Shown piece by piece: positions 22,072 through 33,000 of a stretch of DNA of 64,000 bases. The notes under the pieces were generated by a model, which saw only the letters and a program-made list of their open reading frames with translations, was not told where the DNA came from and ran no database searches. Position 1 is the first letter of the stretch. The number at the start of each line of letters is the position of its first letter. Source of the DNA: Zea mays (taxonomy: Eukaryota; Streptophyta; Magnoliopsida; Poales; Poaceae); NCBI RefSeq assembly GCF_902167145.1, contig NC_050099.1, positions 8,384,434 through 8,448,433 on the forward strand, written 5' to 3'. Made by a program: the position numbers and the translations under genes.

Positions 22072-25000
22072 TGTAATACCCAACTTGTAATTTGTGAAAG
22101 ATAATATAAGAGGAGAAAAGTTTTTCCTTTATTTATATGTGTGAGTTGAATCTACTAATCATTACATGTGAACACCCTATTTAAAAAACAAATAATTAAA
22201 TGTATGCCACTCAATTATGCTTCATGCTGGATTTTGTATTTTGTGAGCATATTGTGACAATATAAAATAACAATGTGACAAGGAATGTCTTAAAAAGCCA
22301 AAGTGGAATTTAAAACCTAAAAGAGATTCTATAATTTAGAAAAAAAAGAAGCAAACAAATATTAGGTGATATAAAAATATAAATAATATATATAAATATA
22401 AATCCAAATTGGAACTTGTCATGACACAATATGATCTAAGGATAAATTTGTCACAAGTTTGAATTTAAACTAGAATTTAAATTTGAATTGGAAAATCTAA
22501 AAGGAATAGAGAAAAGAAAACAAATAAAAAGAAAACAAAAGAAGACTGCGCTCTGGGCCAATTCTTGATGCTCGGCCCATTATCCCAGTCCTTCGCCGCG
22601 CGGCCCACCACCGGGACCGGCGCCGACAGTGGGGACCCACTGGTCAGCCGCCCACTACGCTGTGTCCGACTGGATCACTGACGGGCGGGTCCGTTTGGTC
22701 AGCTGCACCCTCGCGCGATGCACCTTTGGTCACAGACTGATGGGCCCCCGGCGTCAGCTTCGTCTCCGTTGGAACGAACCCCGCACCCCTCGCCGAATCG
22801 CTCGGAGCTCACCAACCACCTCGCCCCGGCCTTATCTCCCTCAACCCGGTATAAAACCCTGGCGTGTCCGCTCTCGTTTGACCACGCCCACGCGAGAACC
22901 GACAAGCCGTGGCTCTAGATTGCGGCGTGTGGTGTGGGAGAGAAGCGGAAGGCCACTGCCGTCGTCAATCCACATCGTCGTCGCCGCTCTGCTCCGGTGA
23001 CTTGGTCCAGGGCGTACGGACGTGTGCGCGTATCCTTTTGGAGGCGGGATTGGTGCCTGCGAAGCTATAGGGCGGCGATAATTGTTCACCGGAGCATTTG
23101 GGACGCCGCAGATTCGTCTGTCGCCGTGGCCTGTGCTCTACACTGCGAGTGCGCCAGTAAGAATCCCCTCCTTGTTCTCACTTGGTTCTCCTACTTGTGT
23201 ACGCGTCTCGGATTGGGTTATGGGGCACCAGGGGGTGAGCTTTGGGTACTCCGGCGGGCGCTCCGCCGTGGTGTTTGGTCGCCGCTGCGACGGGCCAGGT
23301 TGAAGACGACGACCATGGGCCGTTGATATGGGGGTGGGCGGTCCGGATCGAATCTGTGGCTCGGTTTGGCTAGGGATGTGCTCGACCGATGATCTACATA
23401 CCAGCGGTTCAGATCAAATGGGGATATCGATTAAGAGAAATAAGTTGGGGAGCGTCCGATCGGAATCGGACGATCGGTGCTTGCACTAGATTCATTAAAC
23501 CGTGAGCGTAGATCTGGGATCTGAGGGCCTGAAACGGATACCGATTTGTTTTGAATAGGCTTCTAATCTTAGCCGCCAGGCGTGGATCCAACGGTCCAAA
23601 CCCCACCGTACCCATTCGCGATAACGTTTTACAAAACAGACCTTATGATTTTAGAAAATAGGACCCGCCGTCCCGTATTGCTGTTCACTGTGTCTGGGAC
23701 ATTTTACCCCGTGGCCCCTGCACTTTTCAGATTTTGGCGCCCAGTCCAGAGGAGATCAGAAATAGAGAAAATTAAATTGTAAATGGATTTTTAATACATA
23801 AATAAATGCTAGAACTTGTAAAATGCATAGAAAATTCATTTCTAGTCCAAATTGATCGATTCCGGTTCCTAAATTTTTGTAATATTATTGTCTAACCAGT
23901 AGTGCCTCTATTTTTGGCATGAAAGACACATTAAATTTATTATTTTACCTAATCTTGTATTAAGCACATAAAACATTAGAAAATTCATAACTTAAAATCT
24001 ATAACTCCAAATTTAATGATTTCAGTTTCTATGATCCTATTTTAATGTCTAGATTATTACTGTGTATTTAATTTACATGTTTGGTGTGATGTTAATTTTT
24101 GCTATACTATGTATGTATTGTGTTGATGCGAGTAGACGAGCAAGCTACTGAGGATCCTGAGGTTCAGCTGGTAGAGACTGCTGAGCAGGAGCTCGTTGAA
24201 GGCAAGTTGTGCCCTTGATCACTTCCTTTTTACCTAGTCATGTTCTTATTAATTATAATGATTTGCAAAGGTTAATTTTGATGGGACCCAATAGGTTACC
24301 CTAGATTTTGACTATCTTTATACCTTGTTTCACCACTGGTTTTACTACTAAATTTTTGGGTAGTACATGCTATTGCTTTATGTGGCTTTGGGTATAAAGA
24401 TATTCGTCATTCATTGTTATATTTTTTATTATCTGTTTATTATTTACTGTTCATGATAAGATCATTATGTTAATGGAAAATGGAGAACCACCCAGGAAAA
24501 CAGTGCTACCACAAGGGTTTAATGGGACGCCCTTGGCTGATTAACTAGGAAAGCTAGTGGATGACTACCTTACCCGAAAGGGGCAAGGGCAGTAGGGGAG
24601 TGGTCAGTGTAGGGAGGTCCTTGGGTTGATTTTGTTGCGATGGCGGTCAGGCGAGGGATTCCTGCACTGGAGCTTCCTATAAACTGTAGCGGGTTTTCTG
24701 AAGCTAGTGGAACTTTGTAAAGGCCTCATAGTGGTACCCTGCCTCGCTTCCTTGGTAGAGGTGTATGGGGTCTGATCAACTCCGTGGCAAATGGGTAACA
24801 CGACTTGTGGGTAAAGATGCGCAACCTCTGTAGAGTGTAAAACTGGTATACTAGCTGTGCTCACGGTCATGAGCGGCTCGAACACTCACATGATTAATTT
24901 ATGGAACTTAAATTTAATTTGTCATTTAATTGCATCTGGGATTATTTTATTATTACTTTTTACTTATTATTACTATGGTTTGGTATTTACTTACACGTAG

Positions 25001-25457
25001 TAACTACTAATAAAATTTTGACTAACTTATAAAAGCAATGCTCAGCTTCAACCTTTACTTTGTTGATTAGCCTGACACTTCACATGAACTCCCTCCTTTG
25101 GTGAGTTCATGCACAATATTCCCCACGACTTGTTGAGCTATGAACGTATGTGAGCTCACTCTTGCTGTCTCACACCTCCCCCACAGGAGAAGAACAGGTG
25201 GTCGAAGAGGAGCCGCCTAACACTGAGGCTTTCGACTTGATCTAGGTGGCGTCTCCTAGTCAGCTTTGTGGCGCCAGGGAATAATATATAGTTCGCTTTA
25301 TTTTATCATTTATTTTTGTAAGACTTCCGCTATGTAATAAGTAGATTTATGATATTTATGATATTTATCTCTATGCACTCTGTTATTATATGTGTTGTCT
25401 TCTCTGGCGCATATATGAGATGCACCCGGGTTTGTTCCTTAAAGCCCTGGTGTGACA
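22072..25457 (+). repeat. E1 3' LTR (3386 bp)
   Basis: Full-length partner of 4805-16985. TATA box at 22850-22856. It holds a 35-bp segment at about 24584-24618 that is missing from the left copy. It shows the uninterrupted C1 insertion site at about 25105. No genes. Confidence 0.93.
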
Positions 25458-25502
25458 GAAATAGAAGGTGAAGAAGCTCAAAAGTCATTCCTAAGGGGAT
25501 GC
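25458..25502 (+). repeat. Element A fragment: seventh array unit between E1 and C2
   Basis: 45 bp that begin with the E1 target duplication (GAAAT) and end with the C2 target duplication (GATGC). They read GTCATTCCTAAGGGGATGC, one unit of the array of A. Confidence 0.9.
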
Positions 25503-26731
25503 TGAAAGCGAAATGTTCCCTTGAGCCATTTCTAAGTATTTTGGTGATTGAGTGCCAATGCAAGTGCTTTTGTGTTGATATATGCAATGTGGTGGACAAA
25601 GTGCAAATCATGTCAAAAGGTATGTTTCTCAGACTTAGTACATTGTTTTTGAGACTAATGTGGTGGACAAAGTGCTGGAAACAGGAAAAGAACAATCGGA
25701 AATATCTTGGCCCGAGCAGCCAAGACTTTGCTCAGTCTGGGAGCACCGGACTGTCCGGTGGTGCACCGGACAGTGTCCGGTGCGCCAGGCTGGCTCGAGC
25801 GAACTGGCCGCTCTCGGGAATTCACCGGCGACGTACGGCTATAATTCACCGGACTGTCCGGTGTGCACCGGACTGTCCGGTCAGCCAACGGTCGGCCGCG
25901 CGATCTGCGCGGGACACGTGGCCGAGCCAACGGCTAGAAGGGGGTACCGGACTGTCCGGTGTGCACCGGACATGTCCGGTGCGCCAACGGCTCTCAAATC
26001 TACAACGGTCGGCTTCGCCATTTAAGGAAGGAAATCGGGCACCGGACAGTGTCCGGTGTGCACCGGACTGTCCACTGCGCCAGACGACAGAAGGCAAGAA
26101 TTGCCTTCCCAGATTGCTCTCAACGGCTCCTAGCTGCCTTGGGGCTATAAAAGGGACCCCTAGGCGCATGGAGGTGTACACCAAGTATTCCTTGAGCATT
26201 CTTGATCACTCACACATCATTCTTGCGCACTTGTTCGGCATTCTAGTGATTTGAGCTCCGTTCTAGTGTGCTAGTCTCTTGAGCTTAAGTCTGGGTCTTG
26301 TGTGTGCGTATTTGCTGTGATCTTTGTGTCTTGTGTGAGTTGCTAATCCCTCCCTTACTCCGCGCTTCTTTGTGAACATCTTTGTAAGGGCGAGAAACTC
26401 CAAGTTGTGGAGATTCCTCGCGAACGGGATTAAGAAAAGCAAGGCAAAACACCATGGTATTCAAGTGGGTCTTTGGACCACTTGAGAAGGGTTGATTGCA
26501 ACCCTCGTCCGTTGGGACGCCACAACGTGGAGTAGGCAAGCGTTGGTCTTGGCCGAACCACGGGATAAACCACTGTGTTATCTCTGTGATTATTCTCTTG
26601 TGGTTATTGTGTTTTGCTAAGACTTCTCTCTAGCCACTTGGTGATTACTGTGCTAACGTCTAACCAAGTTTTGTGGCTTAATTTTTGAAGTTTTATAGGA
26701 TCACCTATTCACCCCCCTCTAGGTGCTCTCA
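25503..26731 (+). repeat. C2 5' LTR (1229 bp)
   Basis: Starts TGAAAGCGAAATGTTCCC, more decayed than the 3' copy. CCGG palindromes fill 25745-26080; TATA box at 26146-26152. It keeps a 95-bp block (25945-26039) lost from the 3' LTR and lacks the 16-bp duplication found there. Confidence 0.93.
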
Positions 26732-26733
26732 AT

Positions 26734-26745
26734 TGGTATCAGAGC
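26734..26745 (+). promoter_or_regulatory. C2 primer-binding site
   Basis: TGGTATCAGAGC just after the LTR, complementary to initiator tRNA-Met. Confidence 0.88.
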
Positions 26746-28154
26746 AGGTTCTCTTCAAGAAGGGACTAATCGCCCGAAGAGATGGATCCTAAGGGAAAGG
26801 GGATGGTGGTCAACAACAACGAGAAGGAGTCTATCTTCAACGAGCCGAAGGATGACAAGCCTACCGACTCAGGCTCGAGCCACAAGCGCAAAGACGGGAA
26901 GAAGAAGAAGAAGACAAGGCGCATCAAGGAGATCGTCTACTACGACAGCGACGAATCTTCCTCTTCCCAAAAGGACGACGACGACTACGAGAAAAAGAAA
27001 ACGGTCAATTCGAACTTTTCTTTTGATTACTCTCGTATTCCTCAAAGCACAAATGCTCATTTATTATCTATTTCACTTGGTAAACCTCCTCATTTTGATG
27101 GAGAGGACTACGGATTTTGGAGTCACAAAATGCGTAGTCACTTGTTCTCTCTCCATCCTAGTATATGGGAGATTGTAGAGAGTGGAATGCACTTTGATAG
27201 TACGGATAGTCCCATGTTCATTAATGAGCAAATTCATAAAAATGCACAAGCTACTACTGTTCTTCTAGCTTCATTGTGCAGGGATGAATACCACAAAGTG
27301 AGCGGCTTGGATAACGCCAAGCAAATTTGGGACACCCTCAAGATCTCTCATGAGGGGAATGACGTCACAATGCTCACCAAGATGGAGTTGGTGGAGGGCG
27401 AACTCGGGAGATTCGCTATGATAAGGGGAGAAGAGCCAACCCAAACGTACAACCGGCTTAAGACCCTTGTCAACAAGATAAGAAGCTATAGAAGCACGCG
27501 ATGGACGGACCACGACGTCGTCCGCCTAATGCTAAGGTCTTTTACTATCCTTGATCCTCATCTTGTAAACAATATTCGTGAGAATCCCAGGTACACCAAG
27601 ATGACGCCCGAGGAGATACTTGGAAAGTTCGTGAGCGGGCGAATGATGATCAAGGAAGCAAGATACGTGGACGACGCATTGAATGGTCCAATCAATGAGC
27701 CTCAACCTCTTGCTCTCAAGGCAACAAGAAGCAAGGAGACGCTACCTAGCAAGGTGGCACAAATTGAGGCTGCCGGACTTAATGATGAAGAGATGACTCT
27801 CATCATCAAGAGATTCAAGATGGCGCTAAAAGGTCGCAAGGGGCAGCCAAGCAAGACCAAGACAAAGGGAAAGCGCTCATGCTTCAAATGTGGTAAGCTT
27901 GGTCATTTTATTGCTAACTGTCCCGACAATGATAGTGATCAGGATCAAGGGAACAAGAGGGAGAAAAAGAAGAACTATAAGAAGGCAAAGGGCGAGGCGC
28001 ATCTAGGCAAGGAGTGGGATTCAGATTGCTCCTCTTCCGACTCCGACAATGAAGGACTCGCTGCCACCGCCTTCAACAAGTCATCCCTCTTCCCCAACGA
28101 GCGTCACACATGCCTTATGGCAAGGGAGAAGAAGGTATGTACTCGAAACTCTAC

Positions 28155-28739
28155 TGTTGGAGACTTGTTCTCAAATGCTTTGAAATAAGAACAAGGCAAC
28201 ATAAAATGTTAAATGTTAATGTTCTTCGTCCAACGAAGCATTACTCCTTTGGGGATTAATGGGCCTTGGACGAAGGTTGACGATAAAACAATTACGAAGG
28301 TTAAATCTTCGTAATTGAATTCTAACAGATTGTATAAGATGACATAAAATGTAGAATATCAAAGGTAAATGAATCATAAATAAATCATATTACATCCATT
28401 CACTATATTTAAGTGCTGAATACAATTATACCTTTTCCTTGACAAAGGTTGATTCCCTAATAGTGCGATTGCCAGTACAGGAAATCCGTGAACAGTAAGG
28501 GAATATTGTTCACTATTTATAGGCACGGGACACGGCCTGTGAGGAATTACAATTATGCCCCTCATAAGGGATTACAACAGCGACCTAAGCATTTATGGAC
28601 TAGAGGGTCATTCTACTTTTAAGTCGGTTTGTAATTCCGAAGCTTCATGAAGAGGAACCTTCGGTCACCTCATACGAACAGCTTCAGCCGAAACTGCTTC
28701 TTCCTACAAGACCTTCGGCGACGAAGCATAGTCCCAACA
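28155..28739 (-). repeat. Element B 3' LTR
   Basis: 585 bp. In element sense it starts TGTTGGGACTATGC and ends CTCCAACA. TATA box CTATAAATAG on the minus strand at 28513-28522. It differs from the 5' LTR at about 28488, 28505 and 28664 only. Confidence 0.95.
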
Positions 28740-28752
28740 GTAGCCCCTTTCG
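28740..28752 (-). promoter_or_regulatory. Element B polypurine tract
   Basis: On the minus strand GCGAAAGGGGCTAC abuts the 3' LTR. A has GTGAAGGGGCTAC at the same place (47717-47729). Confidence 0.75.
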
Positions 28753-29187
28753 CGGCGCTAGATCGTTTTTCGTAACGAGCTTGATCCGTGAAAAAAGTCT
28801 CTTAAGCTTCGGGAGGCCGAAGGTCCAAAAAACACCTTCCCTGAGCTCGTTGTCGAGAAACGATTCAGTTTCCCAGCGCGTAGCGGTCCTACCTTGCAGA
28901 GTTACTGTTTTGTCTCTGCGGTCCACCGCGCAGCGAGTGCAAGCGGCTGTCCGCTTGGTGTAAAAATCCTGGCGCTTCGCCTCCTTACCTGCAGCACTAT
29001 ATAAACAGACGAGTAGGTGTGAAGTTACCACAGCATTCATTGCTATTTGCACTGTTTTGCTGCCAAAATTTTTAACCATAGCCGAAGCTTGACTCTCGGA
29101 ATCAAACGAAGCTCCAGCTTGAAGCCTGCTTCGTCAGAAGAAAAACTTAGAAGAAAAAGTATTTAATTCCCATAAATTCAGAATTAA
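28753..29187 (+). promoter_or_regulatory. Promoter and leader of the antisense gene of B
   Basis: TATATAAA at 28998-29005, 183 bp before the ATG. The next ~50 bp (CAGCATTCATTGC..) are shared with the matching region of A (TATATAAA on the minus strand at 47522-47529) and, more loosely, F (58440-58447). This supports an own promoter read opposite to the LTR promoter. Confidence 0.7.
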
Positions 29188-32102
29188 ATGGCCAGAGTGC
29201 GTTCTACCGCTAGGGTTGAGCGTGAGGGAGGCGAAGCTGAAGGTTCGGAGACTATTCCCATCTCCGAAGCGATGCAACGATCCGGGCTGGTAACTTCGGA
29301 AAAAATCCCCAGTGCTGATGCAGAACAAGCAACTGCCGAAGTAGAAGAAGAAAACATTGAGGAAACTGATCCCGAAGATGATTATCGTATTGCCATGCCA
29401 AGTAAGCCCAGCCACTTGGACTTCGGAAAGTCTACTGTTTCGAAGGCTGATCTCTCCAAGATGGTAAAGTCGAGTTTTTTCAGTGAAAGTCAGAAGAAGC
29501 TACTACGCTTCGGGGGGGGGGGGGAAGAAACTACCCCAAAGCCGGAGAAGGATGAAATTATCATTTTCAAGAGCTTTCTAAAGGCTGGATTAAAATTCCC
29601 CCTGCATGGGATTATTGCAGAGGTATTGAAGAGGTTTGGTATCTACTTTCATCAGTTGACTCCTAACGCTATCGTTAGGCTTAGTGTTTATATCTGGGCC
29701 CTCCGAAGCCAGGCAGTGGAGCCGTTTGCGGACAGCTTTTGTTGAGTTCACGAGCTGCACTATCAGACGAAGGCTAGAAAAGATGGATTGCATGATAACT
29801 TTGGTTGCTATAATTTTGCTTATCGGAAATCCACAAAGTTTCCTGTAATCAGCTACCGAAGCAAATGGGCGGCAGGTTGGAAGTTGGAGTGGTTCTATGT
29901 CAAGGTTGATGACAACAAGGAGAAGCTTGTGCAGAGTCCGCTTGAACTAATCTTCGGAGAAACCCGACCTCGTTGCAACATGACACCAGAAGGCCCAACC
30001 CAACAAGCGTTGGATGAATTCAGAATTATTGCAGAGCATATCAGTACAAGAGACCTGGTTCAGGAGTTTTTGGCTTTCAGGGTTTTTCCTAGTTTAAAAG
30101 AATGGGAAATGCCGAAGCTAGAGGGGGAGAAAAAAGAAGGAGAACTTGTGCGGTTACCTTACTATTTCAAGTTTAAGAAATACTTTAAAACACCTTGCCA
30201 AGAGTGGCTGGATACAATTGAAGTAATGTGCAATGAAATACTCGGCAATTACTCCAAAAAAGAAGATCAGTTGATGACTGCGGCCTTCGGCACCCGTCCG
30301 AAGCGAAGACTGAATCGAGTGCTGGACGCCTTGGGTTTTGAATACCCTGACTACGAAAATTTGAATAAAGGTGTCGGAGGCCGGAAAAGGAAAAGGATAG
30401 CCGAAGCTTTAAATGAAGATGAGAAAGAACCATCAAAAGAGAAGAAAATTCCGAAGAAGAGGAAAGTATTATCTCTGAAGCAAAAAGTATCCGACGAAGA
30501 GGAGACTCCCGCATCACACTCTGCCACTAACGTGGAAGAAATTTTGAAGGTAATGACTGAATCCCTGCCTGCGAAGCTAAGTCCATTGGGGCCTCAACTG
30601 ACAAAGTTTTTTCAGAAGGAAAAGGAGCCCGAAAAAACGAAGAAAACGACTAAAACAAAGAGACAAAGAATCATCGCAGTGACAGAAGTCATTGACAAGA
30701 CACCACCGAGAGCTTCAGCTCAGAAGATACCAGCGACTGAGGAAATAACAAATATTGAAATCACACCTTCGGAGGTCGCGGCTGCCGAAGCTACCTCAAT
30801 TGAAGATTTGAACTTGGAAAGCACAATCGAACACATCGACAAAATGCTGCTAGACATGGCCACAGAAGAAGCTACTACTGCCGCCGAAGAGGCCATGGCC
30901 GCAGTGCCTGGGAAAGGAAAGGAAATTGCTGACGAAGCTGACGAAGCTTCAGAGGATGAGGCCTTCATGTTTCAAAATTTAGTTGGAGAAAAATTGTCAA
31001 AAACCGAAATAGAAGAGCTTAAAGAGTATGCCAAATCTTGCGGATATAAACCAGGAGCATTCCTCTTCGGAGGTATTGATGATGAAAAATTAGACTGTAT
31101 CTGGGATCAAACTGGAGCTAAGGTTATCGGTACTCTGTCAAAGAGTATCGGTTTTCCGAAGCTAGAAACGGACATTAGCCGCTACCGACGACAACATATC
31201 GTTGGTAGTTTATTTTATTCCAATTTCAAGGTGAGCTACTTTTCCCTTGACTTTTATTGTTTTTAATAATGAAGACATGTCTAACGAAGGTTGTTTACGT
31301 GCAGAGTATGCTATTGAGCAAAGCTTTGAAAATGCAGCAAGATCTGGAAGACAAAAAACACGAGGTTATAATTGAAAATTTAGAAAGCAAAATAAAAGAG
31401 CAATCAGCTACTATTGAAAAGAAGAACTTCGAGCTTCAGGCAACTGAAGGCTTATTGGCAGAGGCCGAAGCTAAAATAACAGAATTGAATACGAAGCTTC
31501 TCTGCCTATCTGGACAATTTGAAAAGAAAAGCAAGAACTTAATGCAAAACTTGAAGCCGAAGTCCAACAAAATTCAGATTTGAAAAAATTATTGGCAAGC
31601 TTTCAAGACAAATGTTTGGAATTTAGCAACAAATGTATTCAACGACTGAGAAAAATCTTCCACTCAGTTGGAGCTAGCAGTGAGAAATTCACCCCGTCAG
31701 CTGAAGATTTACCAAAGACCTTCGAACACATTGAAGGTGAAATTGATGAGCTTGACGAAGTTATAGCCGGGCACGGTGACTTCTGCGCCTGGGTAGCTTC
31801 TCGGGGCACAGCTGCAGCTTTCCTAAAAGCTGGCTGCGATCATGGAAAAATTGTCAATAGGCCCAATTTCACTCTATCACCATCAATTCTAGATGACATT
31901 CCTGATCTCGCCCGAAGCATTTCTAATAGATTTGTAAAGATGATATGGACAAAAGGCGGACGAGAAAAGGCTGGAGACGAAGCTCGGAGTCATCTTGAAC
32001 CAGTAAGGAATCATACCTTGTGCTTACCTTTTCCTTCAAGCTTGGTTTTGACCTACAACAACTTAATTCATGTAGGAGGACGAAGCCGAGACCGATGCTT
32101 AA
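29188..32102 (+). pseudogene. Antisense three-exon gene of element B (PF04195-like), damaged
   Basis: Exons 29188-31230, 31305-32002 and 32076-32102; introns 31231-31304 (GTGAGC..TGCAG, 74 bp) and 32003-32075 (GTAAGG..TGTAG, 73 bp), both phase 0. About 920 residues. It starts MARVRSTARVEREGG. Residues ~138-240 (FPLHGIIAEVLKRFGIYFHQ, then LTPNAIVRLSVYIWALRS) resemble PF04195, 'putative gypsy type transposon'. Basic NLS-like KRKR near residue 397 and PKKRKV near 430; Glu/Ala-rich middle; coiled coil over the first half of exon 2; very short exon 3 ending EDEAETDA. Lesions: TGA at 29743 (Arg in A), a 13-G run near 29512 and a frameshift near 31530. It runs opposite to pol. Function unknown. A carries the same gene with introns at the same places. 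Confidence 0.8.
29512..29524 (+). repeat. 13-base G run inside the antisense gene of B
   Basis: Poly-G tract within exon 1. A has GCTGGAGAAG here, so the tract expanded in B. It codes Gly residues in the frame shown. Confidence 0.85.
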
Positions 32103-32584
32103 AGAGAATGACGCCGAAGCTGAGGCCCCATGAAGATCAAATAGGAGTAGACTGTAGACAGACTTAAGAAACTTTTGAGATAACTTTTGTAAATATGACT
32201 AAACTTGTTCTTAATGAATTCTATTCATACCTTGTAATATGCTCTTACCCTTCCATTAATGTATGAGAGGTGCTTTGATGTGGATGAAATTATCTTTTTG
32301 AGCCGAAGGCGAAAAAACACCTTCCCTTCTTTCTGTACACAGCGAAGCATAAAAAACAACTTTTCCCTTTTTTCCGAAGCTCTTCTTTTTCATAAAAAAC
32401 AACTTTTCCCTTTTTTTTCTTTTTGCCGAAGCAACCACTTATGCTATGATGATAGTTATCCTACATATGCCTGGATGAATGTTTATGAATGCAAATGTTA
32501 TGATGTAATGTGATGTGCAAATGAATGTCCAAACACATGTCCGAAGCCATAATCACAACCGTTATTTCCTTAGAAACAATCACA
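32103..32584 (+). other. 3' part of the antisense gene of B, no further ORF
   Basis: AT-rich, with short CCGAAGC repeats and a thrice-seen AACAACTTTTCCCTTTTTT motif (32340-32420). The stretch 32440-32545 matches the inverted region 43800-43900 in A. Likely the 3' untranslated region and end of transcription of the antisense gene. Confidence 0.5.
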
Positions 32585-32830
32585 TATCAGCGCTGACTTT
32601 TCGCTGTAAGCTCTGCATTCCCTTGGGAACGACTTTGGAGCTTCTTCGCCTTTTACTTTCGGCGGAATCAGCGTTGAATTTTCGCTGTAAGCTCTGCATT
32701 CCCTTAGGAACGACTTTGGAGCTTCTTCGCCTTTTACTTTCGGCGGAATCAACGTTGACTTTTCGCTGTAAGCTCTGCATTCCCTTAGGAACGACTTTGG
32801 AGCTTTTTCGCCTTTTACTTTTCGGCACTC
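32585..32830 (-). repeat. 81-bp tandem array in element B
   Basis: Three units with TCGCTGTAAGCTCTGCATTC starting at 32601, 32682 and 32763, period 81 bp. On the minus strand each holds CGTTCCTAAGGGAATGCAGA, the core of the array in A. Weak 60-82 codon frames on both strands come from the repetition, not from genes. Confidence 0.9.
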
Positions 32831-33000
32831 GATGGTGCGTTCTCAGCTTTTACATTTACATCCTTGGGGGATTTTGTTCTTATGAAGCTAAAAAAGGAAA
32901 TTACATATGATGGCCCCATTAAAAACCTTTCTCCCCCTTTAGAAAGGAAAAGGGTGCCATGAAAGAAAAAATAAAAAATATATAAAAAAATTACATCAAG
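32831..33000 (-). other. Element B, between pol end and tandem array
   Basis: Noncoding; the minus strand has AAAGGTTTTTAATGGGGCC, as in A near 4350. Confidence 0.6.

Larger units (their letters stand above)
4805..25457 (+). mobile_element. Element E1: Tekay/Del-type Ty3/gypsy chromovirus
   Basis: Two LTRs of about 3.4 kb flank a 5.1 kb internal region with gag, protease, RT, RNase H, integrase and a chromodomain, all plus strand. LTRs start TGTAATACCC and end TGTGACA. The right target duplication is GAAAT (25458-25462) and the left is AAAAT (4800-4804), one base changed; the array unit just upstream has GAAAT at this place, so the left copy mutated. Inserted in the tandem array of A. Its left LTR was later split by C1. 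LTR length, chromodomain and gag style fit the maize Tekay/Prem1 group. Confidence 0.92.

Noticed and set aside
32570..32828. Repeated minus- and plus-strand peptides resembling a repeat protein
   Set aside because: Produced by the 81-bp tandem array; not kept in A.
32585..32830. CRISPR-like direct repeats
   Set aside because: Units are 81 bp with no distinct unique spacers, inside a plant retrotransposon; ordinary tandem repeat.
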